Under the pieces are notes generated by a model. The model had not been told where the DNA came from. It made no database searches and worked only from the letters and a program-made list of their open reading frames with translations. A DNA stretch of 64,000 nt from Ephemerocybe angulata (lineage: Eukaryota; Basidiomycota; Agaricomycetes; Agaricales; Psathyrellaceae), in the NCBI GenBank assembly GCA_013368325.1, contig JAACJK010000122.1:62001-126000 (forward strand), read 5' to 3'. Positions within the stretch are counted from its first letter, which is position 1, and the number at the start of each line of letters is the position of its first letter. Shown here one piece after another: positions 48,401 through 58,627 of this stretch. A program made the translations under genes and the position numbers.

Positions 48401-48885
48401 CGCTGAGCCATGGGGGCTTGTGAAACACAGCTAGCTGGGCACGATGTAGATAGATCTTGGTATCAATGCAAAATTGGCGCTGATTTGGCGCCGGTTGCTA
48501 TATAATTGGGTCTGGACCTCGAGAGCCGAATACCGGTACCTTGTGGAGCAGCAACCATGCTGCAACATGCACACAATCACAAGGAAATAGTGTTTGCACC
48601 CTGCGATGCAACGCCCGGCGGTTTGCGCCCTGTGATGCATCAGTGTCCAGCATCAGCCGCCGGTTTACGTCCTGTGATGCATCACCATAATAGATAGCGA
48701 AGATTCACGGCCCATTGGTTGATGAATATTAAGCGCTAGTTACCGTACAATCATGCATCACACATCAAACTGGAGAGTATGGATTACACGCAAGTTTGCC
48801 CAACTACACAGCAATTTCACGCACATTCAATGACAAAGAAAATTTGATTCAAGTGACTACAGCGAAGACCATAAGATATACCACT

Positions 48886-51619
48886 TCACACCTTCTTCGC
48901 CTTTGACCCAGAAAGCGACGCTGCTACATCCTCAGGCAGCGTCTCGAGATCAACTTCACCACAATCGTTACCCTCCCCGTCAACGGCGACATAGGCATAG
49001 CGGGTGCCGCCTACTTTGACGCGCGAGCCACTGACCTTCGCTCGCTTCTTGGGCACCTGCTGGGATGGAGCAGGACTCGCCGCGCGCTTCTGGCGACTAC
49101 GAAGCGAGCGTGAAGTGGTGCCGACATCATTTACGCTGGGCTGTGCAGCCTGGTTCTCCTTCTGGCGAACACGAAGCGTGCGCGATGCGGCGCCATCTGC
49201 AGCGGGAGTGCTGGTTGGGGTGGCGGCGCCCGTCGGCTCCGCTGCGGTCACGCTTGAACCCTCCTTCGCAACACCTTTGCCTTTACCCGCCTTCGTAGCA
49301 CCTTTGCCTTTACCCTTCCTACCCTTGGCCTGACCTCCCACCTTGGCTCCCGTGGGCGCCTTCCTACAGATCATTTTGACACATTAGATGATACAAGAAT
49401 GTAAATAGAGTATGAATACGTACTTTGCAGCAGCAGCTGGGGCGGGAAAGTTGGTCTGAAGGTTTGCGAACAGATCCTCGCGGTCGTCAGCCGGAATTCC
49501 ATCTTGCGTAAGAGGGAGATTCAAATCTAAATCAGCAAGTCCGTTCGTGGGAAAGTCGGGCATGCGACCGCTATCCCAGGAGCCTTCCGCATCCCGAACG
49601 CTCTCCTGAGGGGCCGAGGCGGCCGAGTTTGGGAGTTCCTCGACCGTGATCCCAGCGCGTTGGAGTCCAAGCTCCATGGGCTCGGTTGGACCACCTTCTG
49701 GAAGGGGTTTACGCGTTCCAGGGTACACGGCTGGACCAGTGGGTGCTGCAGTGTGAGGGGAGGGTGTTTCAGAGGGAAGCGGAGGTTGGAATTGGGGGAC
49801 ATAAACGTTGCCAGGTGCAGGGAATGGGACGTAGACGGGGCGTTCAACAGTGCTAGGGCTCGCGCCTAGAGTGCCCCGAGCTACAGGGGCTGCTGACGTT
49901 GTCGAAGCGACCGCCAAGGATGGATTATGGACGCTGGGAGGCGAGGCCTCAGATCTCGATACCATTGTCGGAGTTTCGGAGGTCGATACCAGAGTAGTCG
50001 AGGGAGTCGAGGCTGTAGGAGACGAGGTGCCATGATTCAAGTCATCAAGCATCAAGACGTTGGAAGCTGGGGTGCCGGGGGTTGGAACGTTCGCCGTCGA
50101 GAGTACCGTCGAGTTAGATGTCAAGACGTTAGAAGGTGAGGGGCTGGGGGTCGGAACATTCGGAGTAGAGACTACAGTCGAGGCGTTTGCGGCGTGAGTC
50201 TCGATGGTGGCAGAGTCCAGAGCTCCCTCGTGGTCCGCGGCTTCAACATCCCCTTCTTCATCTTCCTTTTCCCGGAGCCCAAGTCGTTCAAGCTGTTCCT
50301 GATGTTTGGTAACGGCATCCGCCCATTGATCATCGCCTAGATAAAGCAATGTAGGGATCAGCGCCAAAGCTGGGAGATTGGGTTTAGAGATGAGAACTCA
50401 CTGAATACATTCTCTCGCGCCCATTCCTTGAGTGGGCGAGTAATGGCTCTCCTAACTTCAGGATGCGCATCGACATAGAGCTTATCCTGGCCGTCCTTGC
50501 CAAAAGCGACACTGTTTGCGAAACGTTTCATCATCATCAGAACCAAACGTGCGCACATAGTGTCAATATACTCACAACCTGCTTATCAGCTTCTTTGGGT
50601 CGCTCGGATCGGGGGCGACGCCAATGGTAATAGTCGTCATGGCGCATTGAGCCCACATCAAGCGACCGTTCTCGATCATGAACGCCTCAACACGATCAAG
50701 AGCCCTGCAAATCATGTGAGTAAGCATTCTGTGCTCGAAAGATAATGATCACTTACTCCCGCCGCAGACTGGCCTTACGCGCCAAACCAGCCCCAGATCG
50801 CCTCATATCCGCCTCGTCCTTGAGCCTCTTTTTCTCTTTCTCGACCGCTTCGTCCACCGCCTTCAGATCTTCTGCCGAGGCTCCATCGAATTCGCGCTGA
50901 ATGACTTCAGCACGAACCTTCAAGTTCCAGCCTTTCTTCTTTGCCTCAGCGAGAGGGCGAGAAGTGTCAGCGCCTCCATTGACTTCGTTAGCATTCATCT
51001 CCGCATCATCCTTCTCTCCGTCTGCGTCCTCGTCCTCGTCATCATCATACTCCGGTAATTCCTCCCCCTTCGCCTTTCTGGACTTGTACTCCGACATGGC
51101 CTGAGCAATCAGCGGGTCTAACCGAACCTGGTTTATCTTGTAGAAGATTTCTCCGCGCTTACTGATCCGGCGCTGCGACGATACGAAGGCTTTCGCAGCG
51201 CGGGACACTGCCTGCTGGGATCCTCGCGCTCCAAGCACGACACCTACCCCAGTTCCTCTGTACTCCGTTTTGTAGAGGTACCGGAAGAGGGTTTTAATTT
51301 GCTATAAATCGTTGGTAAGCATCCATTTAATTGAATCTCAAGTCGTATAGCTTACCTTGCATCGATTCTTCATTTTCTTCTTGTAGAGCTCTCTCTCCTC
51401 CTCGTTCAACCTGTACCCGTCGTCGAGAACGTGAGCGTCCAGCTTGCCCTTCTGGACGAGCTCTTGCAGCATTGGGAATTTGGCGAAAAATATCGCCTCG
51501 TAAGTCGGCCACCACATCCTGATGGATTTCTTCCCCTCTTGGACAACGTCATGGTACGTCGGCAAGTACTTGTTGAATAGCTCGCGCTGAGGGTCGGAGG
51601 TCCAGGGTTTAGTCGGCAT
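48886..51619 (-). CDS. KDZ-associated cargo protein, 812 aa, six exons
   Basis: Exons from right to left: 51619-51356, 51301-50757, 50704-50576, 50511-50402, 50336-49424 and 49363-48886. All introns have GT..AG ends and the frame is continuous for 812 residues. The N-terminus (PWTSDPQRELFNKYLPTYHD, then a WWPTYEAIFFAKFPMLQELV segment) matches a large Agaricomycete orphan family that starts with a WT..Q..(F/Y)L motif. A KN-rich basic stretch and a segment for REIFYKIN-like helices follow, then an acidic run (EYDDDEDEDADGEKDD), a conserved ALDRVEAFMIENGRLMWAQC region, a long Ser/Thr/Pro-rich linker, and a Lys/Gly/Arg-rich tail (GRKGKGKGATKAGKGKG). The basic tail suggests nucleic-acid or nuclear association. 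Function is unknown. Its 3' end lies 130 bases from the left array and its frame is intact, so it may be active cargo. Confidence 0.75.
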
Positions 51620-52072
51620 GGAGTAGGCGGTGATAGAGGCGAAGGTAATCGGTGGTAGGTGGTAGGATGGACAGTAAGAGGGATATGTGGGGCGTGCGGG
51701 CGAGTGATTGGGAGTGTGCGAAGCAAGCTGGTCTTGAGCGAATGTTAATATATTTGTCAGGAAATGGAGTATAATTTTATAAGGAAAAAAGAGAATGCAT
51801 GATGGACGTGATTGGGGCTAATTCGCAAACAGGGAATTTCACAAATGAGAATAATTCACGGAAGATCTTATGATCATCCATCTCCACCCTTATCTGCTGA
51901 GTCACACTGCAATACAACGATTTATTTGAACGATTAGAGCCCAAGGTGCAAATACAGTTTCAACTTGAGCTCGAAATTCCTTCATTCAACCCCAAATCGA
52001 CTGTCACACCATGCCCCCTCATATTGCGCCGCGAAAATTGACGCTCGCCGATGCGGCTCTATTTTACCAAAC

Positions 52073-52368
52073 TCAATCGCTACGAGATCGATCTACCGCA
52101 CATGTGGTCAGTAAGTATATCGAGACCACCATGTGCAATAGCGCATGTAGTCGGTATTTCACGAGCACTTACCTTTACCATCGTGTGAGTCCAACGACGA
52201 CTCATCTTTGGTCGGGGAGCTCAATCGCTACGAGATTGATCTACCGCACATGTGGTCAGTAAGTATGTCGAAACCACCATGTGCAACAGCGCATGTGGTC
52301 TGTATGTTACGAGCGCTTACCTTTACCATCACGTGAGTCCACCGACAACTCCCCTTTCATCGGGAACT
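52073..52368. repeat. Tandem duplication, two 148 bp units
   Basis: 52073-52220 and 52221-52368 are about 85 percent alike, for example both carrying TCAATCGCTACGAGAT and GATCTACCGCACATGTGGTC. Each unit carries, on the reverse strand, an exon-end-like GTAAGT or GTAAGC donor. The duplication overlaps the 3' end of the fragment at 52307-52513, and probably arose by unequal exchange after that gene decayed. Confidence 0.85.
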
Positions 52369-52513
52369 GAGCAGAGAATTTTGCTTCATAGTCAAGCCTC
52401 CACTGTGTGACAGTCTTCTTACTCATCCTGATGGCATGGCGATAATTCTCCATGTTATCGTTGAGGTAGGTCTTCTGGGAAAGTGAGGTCCAGGTGTTGG
52501 GCGACATGGACAT
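52307..52513 (-). pseudogene. Truncated paralogue of the cargo family
   Basis: Reading leftward from 52513, the product starts MSMSPNTWTSLSQKTYLNDN and continues with QWRLDYEAKFSAQFPM, the same W(T/S)..Q..YL and FPxxxEL pattern as the N-terminus of the gene at 48886-51619. A donor (GTAAGC) follows, but beyond it there is only the 148 bp tandem duplication. I see no later exon, so this is a first-exon remnant or an early-truncated gene. Confidence 0.55.
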
Positions 52514-52837
52514 GGAAGGCTAACGAAACTCGTGTGTGTGTGTCGGTTTTATCTACAAGGTATTACATATCTGCAAAGGTCCGGATGCTAGGCATTGCCA
52601 ACTGCGCTCGACCGTCAATTGCGTTCCACTGCACCCCATCATGCCCTGCCTTGGCGCAACCGGATCCATCCTCAAAACAGCCTGGGAACCAAGTCGGGCG
52701 GTGGCCGAGGCCCATTGACACAGCACGCCTTGTGCTGGATCTGCCACTCGATTCTATTGAGCCAGACCAGCGCCATGTGGACTCTCTATGCATGGAATTA
52801 GTGATTATCAACTGACCACAGAAACATTGGAGCTTAC

Positions 52838-53134
52838 GATCAGACGAGCCCTTTCAGCTGCCGCGACAAGCACGCGCTGCTCATCGGACAGTTCAAACTT
52901 GCGGCGCGCCGCGCCAGGGGGAAGGTGACCTTTCTTGATAAGCTCGGGAATTATCGGCCATCGAAGAGACCAGTATCCTTCCAGAGGCTCGATGAGGGTG
53001 TCGATGCTGGCGGCCGGACCCTTCATTTGGAGACGCCGGGAATATTCCACCCTAATCTCCCTCATGAACTGCCGCTGACGGGATGTCGCCCAGTGCCAGG
53101 AGTGCTGCGACCATATATCTCTTGTGTAGCTCAT
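52838..53134 (-). CDS. First exon of a diverged cargo-family member
   Basis: Ninety-nine codons from 53134 with a trailing GTAAGC donor at 52837. The exon contains DIWSQHSWHWATSRQRQFMR, a YWSLRWPIIPELIKKGHLPP segment and ELSDEQRVLVAAAERARLI, the family pattern of an aromatic/Gln start, a W..(F/I)P..(E/Q)L segment and a charged helix. A possible continuation downstream (52563-52811) is open but has no recognisable match to the family, so the gene may be truncated. It is transcribed with the neighbours toward the left array. Confidence 0.45.
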
Positions 53135-53240
53135 CTTCGGAGGGAAGTAGTGGGTAGGAGGTGGGTTAATCGAGGCAATTCGGCCTATTCACCCCTTTAA
53201 ATACTCAGACAATATCACATCGACAAGTATGTATCTACAT

Positions 53241-54164
53241 CTAATCGGATAAGTACTCGGCATCACCCTCTTCCTCTGAGCCGTCTGCATCCAGTGTATC
53301 ATTCAACGTGCTGTGGTCTCCAGGTCCATCTGCATCTGGATCCGTCGTCTTGGCTTCTCTCGCTGACCCATGCGAGCTCCCATCTTCGCACTCCAACCCA
53401 TGTGAGCTCCCGTCGCTCGAGGACCCATGTGAACTCCCATCGCCCGAAGACCCATCCGATCTCCCATCGCCCGAGGATCCGTCCGAGCTCCCATCGTTTG
53501 AGGACTCATTGCTCGAGTCCGAGGCTCCATCGTCCCAATACCCGAGCTCCTCCAAGAACGGTATGCTCATGTCGAAGTCATCCCTGCATAAAGAGGGTTA
53601 GTTCCTAGTTGTAGAGTAAAAATAATGGTGTACACACATGTTGCTGGTTGGCGTGAGCTTGGGACGTTTGGTTGGAGGCTCGCGTACGGTACTGGGAGCG
53701 CCCACACGGGGCACTTCATGAAACGCGAGCTGATGTCTTCCGGACTCATCCTTGACAAGGACGAGTACCTGCTCTAGCCCTGCGTCTTCTCTGGCCTGCC
53801 TCGCTTTTTCGGCCCTGTCAATCAAGCCTCAGTATCACGCAATAGCAATGGATTTGAAGGAATAGCATACTCTTTGTATTCCTCCCAAGAACGCTTGGCT
53901 TCATCGATGCGGGCTTGCCGCTTGGTTCGCTTCACCTGACTTCAAGGTACTATGAGTTAATTGAATGATTGAAGAACGGGAGACTTACTTTTCAGGAGCC
54001 AATGAGGACTCAGCGCTGCTGGCTTGCGATCTCGGCTGCGACATCTTCGAGGACTCAGCGCTGCTGGCTTGTGATCTCTTCGAGGACCCAACACTGGCTT
54101 GCGATCTTGGCTGCGACATCTTCAAGGACCCAGCACGGCTAGCTTGCGATCTCGGCTGCGACAT
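53241..54164 (-). CDS. Cargo gene with N-terminal SQPRSQAS repeats, 254 aa
   Basis: Four exons from right to left: 54164-53989, 53939-53871, 53814-53638 and 53583-53241, joined by canonical introns in one 254-residue frame. The N-terminus is a degenerate tandem repeat of MSQPRSQAS (four copies, with MSQPRSQASRAGS and KRSQASSAESS variants). A basic, helical stretch (KRTKRQARIDEAKRSWEEYK) and an EKARQAREDA segment follow. Then comes DESGRHQLAFHEVPRVGAP, which looks more conserved, and a C-terminus of DGSS and GSSHG repeats ending in an acidic tail (DADGSEEEGDAEYLSD). The composition suggests a disordered nuclear protein. Function is unknown. Its ATG at 54164 is the first in frame; a nearby earlier ATG is out of frame. 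It lies nearest the central divergent region on the left-transcribed side. Confidence 0.6.
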
Positions 54165-55138
54165 CGAGGTAACAGAAAAGATGGAAGTCCACTCGCAGAC
54201 TCTCCCACCGGCATTTTGATGATTTAAAGGCTAACTCCGGATGTCAAGCTGAATTGATCCGGTGACAAGGGTTGACGACATGAGCGCCTATGACGATGAC
54301 TTGGGCGCTCACCATTCTCAATGCGCATACTCTGTGTTTCAATACAAATTAACTATTACAGAGGTCTAAATTAGTCCTTATACTACTCCTGACGTTCTCT
54401 GTGCAACGGTGCTATGTACTTTGCGCATTTGAATGCGTGCATGTATGACATGACCCTGACCTCACTACTCTCTGGCCTCGAGTTCAGCATTCACCCCCTC
54501 ATTACTCATAGATTAACGAAAGTAAGGCTACAAATCTAATTCCACGAAATCTAAGCCAGTTTTTACTTCCCTCTACATACATACTTAGCTACTGTACCAC
54601 CGTTAACACGTCCCGCGACTCGCGTTCAAGCTAATCCAAAAGTCAAGTATCATGCGAGGTGCACCTGTACCTTGGTTGTGATTGACTTCTACATAAGGCT
54701 CACTACTCAATATGAAACCCAATGAGCAACTGATAGAGCCTGTCCGAACCACCAGGCCGCTCATTCTGAGGGAAGACAGTGGTTTGAAGATGCTGGCTTC
54801 GTGAGTCTGATGATGGGATGACACCCTCATTACCTCGAATACAGTGCCTCAAATAGAGCAAATGTGCCTACTCCTTGTGTATCATATAATGCAGCCGGTA
54901 TTTTCCTACCATTTACATACTTTCTTATGGCTGATATGAAGAGCAATTGTGTCGTTCTAGCAGCCTTGTTTGATGGGACAGTAAACGTGAGACGAAACTT
55001 GAAAGTCAGACACTGAAACTGAGATTTATATAAATCTCGACTTTAAGCAGGCGCGATCAAACCCTCCTTTCTCTCTTTTCGCTACAACTGGGGTTCAACA
55101 ACGCTTCATTGCACCTCAGTTCTAGTTCTCTGCGCGTG
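54165..55138. promoter_or_regulatory. Central divergent promoter region of the KDZ element
   Basis: All genes left of this interval run leftward and all right of it run rightward. An AT-rich stretch with ATTTATATAAATC lies about 115 bases before the ATG at 55139, and pyrimidine-rich sequence follows. No gene or palindrome is seen here. Confidence 0.5.
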
Positions 55139-55996
55139 ATGGGTCGACCTGCACTGTACAAAACGGAGGATGAAAAAAAGCAAGCTGCAGCGGCTCGTAG
55201 CCAAAGGTATTATGACCGGTAAGAACCCGCCCACTCTGCCTCAATCACATTCGCTTACATCGCCATAGCTTTCGGGAGGATATCTGTAGGGCCAAGAGGG
55301 AGAAGTACAATGCCAGAAAACCTGAGGCTACAGCAAAACCTAGAAAATCGAAGACCGAGGAGCAACGCAAGCTCTACAACCGTATGAAGAGTAATCTTAG
55401 TTATGCGCGGTACGCATTATAAACCTCAATTCCAAAGTCGTTTTTATTGATATAGCACGTATAAGCAGTAGGAAATCTCAGCCAAAGAGCGAGAATAGAA
55501 CGCATGAGAAAGCGAAAGCAAAGAATAGCTCTAAGTACGTCAGTTAGATTGAACTTTGGCGGGGCACCCTACTGACTTGATGTGCGATCGAAGCATGAGC
55601 GTACCGCAAGTGACACCGAAGATAGCTCTGTGGGAGGAGCATACAGCGTTCCTTCGCGCCGCATACGAAGACATGATTGAAAATGTGTCACTGAGGACGT
55701 ACCTCGACCTTATTTCAGCTCGATACATCGAGAACAGCTCGCTTGAAGCCCTTGGATCATCCTTGCCGCGTTTGAGACGCCTTCACACTGCGGTCTTTGA
55801 CCATGAGGAAGATATTGTAAAGGAAGCTGGGGCCAGTGCTAATCTTGTTGACCTTGAAGATCTTTCGCAGAGTATCAAGTGTGCGGTCACAATGATCGAG
55901 AACCTGGAGGATATGGTCAGGACCCGGGGTTGGTTCATATTTATGGACGACTATACTCGCGGGAGTCTCCTATTCCAGACGTCTGAGCTTTGTTAA
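55139..55996 (+). CDS. Cargo protein of the GRPxLY family, 229 aa, four exons
   Basis: Exons 55139-55218, 55269-55409, 55469-55534 and 55594-55996 join in one frame of 229 residues. The start MGRPALYKTEDEKKQAAAAR is characteristic of a small Agaricomycete family with a GRPxLY motif followed by basic helical repeats, often found near KDZ elements (from memory). The next part is Lys/Arg-rich (REDICRAKREKYNARK). The last exon encodes a longer helical C-terminus, with QVTPKIALWEEHTAFLRAAY and a DLEDLSQSIKCAVTMIENLE segment, ending at a TAA. The basic N-terminus suggests nucleic-acid binding. Function is unknown. It is the first rightward gene beyond the central divergent region, and its intact frame suggests it is under selection or recently inserted. 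Confidence 0.6.
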
Positions 55997-56227
55997 TAAA
56001 TGGTGTATATTTAGTGCTACGGTGACCGGATTCCCTTCAATATGGATTATGGGGCTGGGATGAGGTGTCGATGACTACGTCGATGGGACTTGCACATGGT
56101 CATTTGTCGCCATCTTCACAGCATGGGAGAACATTATCACAGGGGCTGATAAGTTATAACTACATCATTTGCGTTCTGCCTACGGGTTTTTTCCCTTACC
56201 CCTCCACACATTTCACAACGTCCCACA

Positions 56228-57767
56228 ATGACTTCCCCACCCATTCGACGCTCTAAACGAACGTCAGCAAAAGCCCTCGCACCACGAGTCGAACCGACTA
56301 GAATCCAGCAGGCTCGCAAGGCAGCGGTCGCTGCTTCCGTACTCAACGTGATCAACGCCGACGCCGACATGCATGCACTCCCCAACGCCAATATGCCACT
56401 CCCCGACGTCAGCACGCCTGCGCTCCCCATTGCTGATGTCGTCAACGCCCCCACCAGAGGTCACGAGTCCGCACTTCCCATCGCCGTGGTTAATCTTCCG
56501 ATGATCATGCTCTCCGTCCCCGACGTGTCTGTGCTCCCCGATGCCGACACTCCTGCGCTCGCCGATGCCAACACTCCTGCGCTCGCCGATGCCAACACTC
56601 CTGCGCTCCCCGATGCCAACAATCCTGCGCTCCCCATCGAAGGAGGTTCAGCGCTCCCCGACATGAGTTCTGCGGCCCCTGAAGCCGATGTTACCGCACT
56701 CGACGCTGCCGTTGGAGAGCCTGCTCACCCCGTCGGTCCCTCCACTGAGGATGACAGCTCCCTCGTTGCCGTCAGTGAGCCCTCTGGCCCCGTCAACCCC
56801 TTGATCGAGGATGGCGATGATGGCATCGCCATCGCTCTCGACTCCAGTGCGGGCATTTTTGCGGTGGAGGAGCGGATCGTGCCTCACATCTTCCGTGCCA
56901 ATAGAGCTCGAGTCCGTGATGCGACCGAGGCTTCTCAGACTGCCGTCCCCGTTGGTGGTGATCGCATCCCTGCTGCGGCCACCGAGGCAGCTCAGACTGC
57001 CGTCCCCGCTGCTGATCGCATCCCTGCTGCTGCCGCCGCCGAAGCTCAGACTGCCGTCCCCGCTGGTGCAGCTCGTCTCCCTGCTGTCACGGTTACGTTG
57101 AAGGATGGGGGGTCGATCAGCTTTAGCGCTTTCGAGGACTTCATGAGTTACTTGTCGTTGTAAGGTCCCATTCATTCTAACAGTACAAATAACTGACAAT
57201 ATCATGGTAGCCAAAAAAAGGGGGAAACACAAGCGCCTGGTGGCTCTCCTACACAGACGCCCGAGCCCACTCTACCGAAATCTAAAGGGTATGTTACTTT
57301 CTCTATCGCCTGAGCTATTACTAATTATGCAGTAGTAAAGGAAAGCGCGTCGCGCGTCCTTCATCGTGAGTTGTTCCTTCATCTCGACTGGAGGTCGATT
57401 TTCTGATTAGCATACGCCTAGCGTTCCACATCACGTTGAAGCTTCGACGGGGACCGATAGGAATGCAGAATCATCGTCTGAAACAATTGCTCAAAGCGGG
57501 TAAGTGATATTTCTGAGCTCTTCTGAAGTCTGATATGGAATGATGGATATTTAAAGGTCATCCTCATCAACTCTGGGGAAGCGTCGCCAACCTCCTTCGC
57601 ATGACGATGGGGATTGTGGTATTCAGATCATTGGGCACAAGCCCTCTAGGAAGTACCAGGCAGTTCGCTGCGGTTCCGATAACGAGGTAATATTCGTTAG
57701 CGACGTCATTCCTGCGCCGAAAGTTGGTTCATCTTCCAAGCTTGGAAGCTCGTCCTCTCGCAAGTAG
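56228..57767 (+). CDS. Low-complexity cargo protein with ALPDANTP repeats, 443 aa
   Basis: Five exons (56228-57159, 57211-57288, 57333-57365, 57422-57499, 57557-57767) form one 443-residue frame. The N-terminus is basic (IRRSKRTSAKALAP). A long Pro/Ala/Asp region contains tandem PDANTPAL/ADANTPAL units, then a second repeat built on EAAQTAVPAADRIPAAA. After VTLKDGGSISFSAFEDFMSY the later exons are Ser/Lys-rich, with EVIFVSDVIPAPK near the end. Nothing resembles a known enzyme. The many repeats suggest a disordered linker-type protein. It may be a binding partner of the transposase, but that is a guess from position between the GRPxLY gene and the transposase. Confidence 0.55.
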
Positions 57768-58036
57768 ATAGATGCTCGTCTTCGAATGTGATATGGATTT
57801 TCTGTCATATGGTGCTGAAACGTGTGGTGCTCCACCCGTTGAATCGACCCATGAGGACATGAATTTGAATTATTGGCTTTATTTCCGGAGATTCTTCTCT
57901 CATATGGACTCATGATGTAAAATGAGCAGGGATCTCAGTCATATGGGCTCTTGATTATTCGGCAGCAATACGCCATCTGACAGAATATGTCGATCAACAT
58001 TCTTTCAGGTACCTCAACTGATTTGACACACGGCCT

Positions 58037-58440
58037 ACGGTCGGTGGGAAGTCCAAGGATGAATTTCACGCGCGCGCATCTGGATCAAAGGTGGGATCAC
58101 CCCCGCACCGACCCCCCAGCGCGACTTTCATTGACGTCATAAAAATGAAAGTATTCACCTCGATCAGCCGGAAGGAAGCGTCTGCACCAAGAGCACCAGT
58201 ATAGGTTAAATATGTTAGGTAAATACAACAACGGCCTATGCGAGAAGGGTCCTCCTCAACCGAAATTACCTCAATACATATACCAGGTATTCTCAGTGCC
58301 GCAGGATCACATAGAATAATAGCCATAGAATAGCCACAACAGGTATATACACAGGTAGCAACAACCACCTTGCAACCATCCGGCCATCAGATCTTGTTGC
58401 GCGCGCGTGAAATTCATCCTTGGACTTCCCGCCGACCGTA
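58037..58440. mobile_element. 400 bp MITE with 40 bp TIRs and TA duplication
   Basis: 58039-58438 is bounded by near-perfect inverted repeats of about 40 bases beginning CGGTCGGYGGGAAGTCCAAG and ending in GCGCGCGCA, with one visible mismatch at position 8. Each end is flanked directly by TA. No coding sequence is present. A TA target and this structure fit a Tc1/mariner-type miniature element. It sits in the promoter side of the KDZ transposase gene, whose ATG is 188 bases away. Confidence 0.9.
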
Positions 58441-58627
58441 CACGGCCCCATGGTACCCAGCTCCATCGCTGATTGATTCAATACACAGCCTAGGCGTGTG
58501 TAGGAGATTGGTGGGAGATGTACGGGGGCCCGATGGACTCTGTATCAGGAATTTTAGATAATGAAAACTGACCATCTTATCGAGGACTGCTCACTTCCCC
58601 CCACATTTCCTGCCTTGCTTTGTTCTT

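Larger units (their letters stand above)
45960..48760. repeat. Left palindrome array (GTGATGCATCAC)
   Basis: About thirty palindromic sites spaced about 65-100 bases apart, of which I count about eleven perfect GTGATGCATCAC (for example near 46041, 46097, 46351, 46429, 46628, 47029, 47620, 47688, 47770, 47939, 48674). The rest are variants such as GTGATGTATCAC and GTGATGCATCAT. Many are nested in larger dyads, for example CTGGCGCC-(site)-GGCGCCAG. Spacer sequence is diverged except in the 201 bp unit. Open frames here repeatedly encode VMHH or DAS from the palindrome and are not genes. Confidence 0.95.

Noticed and set aside
45960..48760. CRISPR array, because of regular short repeats and spacers
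   Set aside because: The repeat is a short dyad with variable spacing, spacers resemble one another, no cas genes are present and the genome is eukaryotic.
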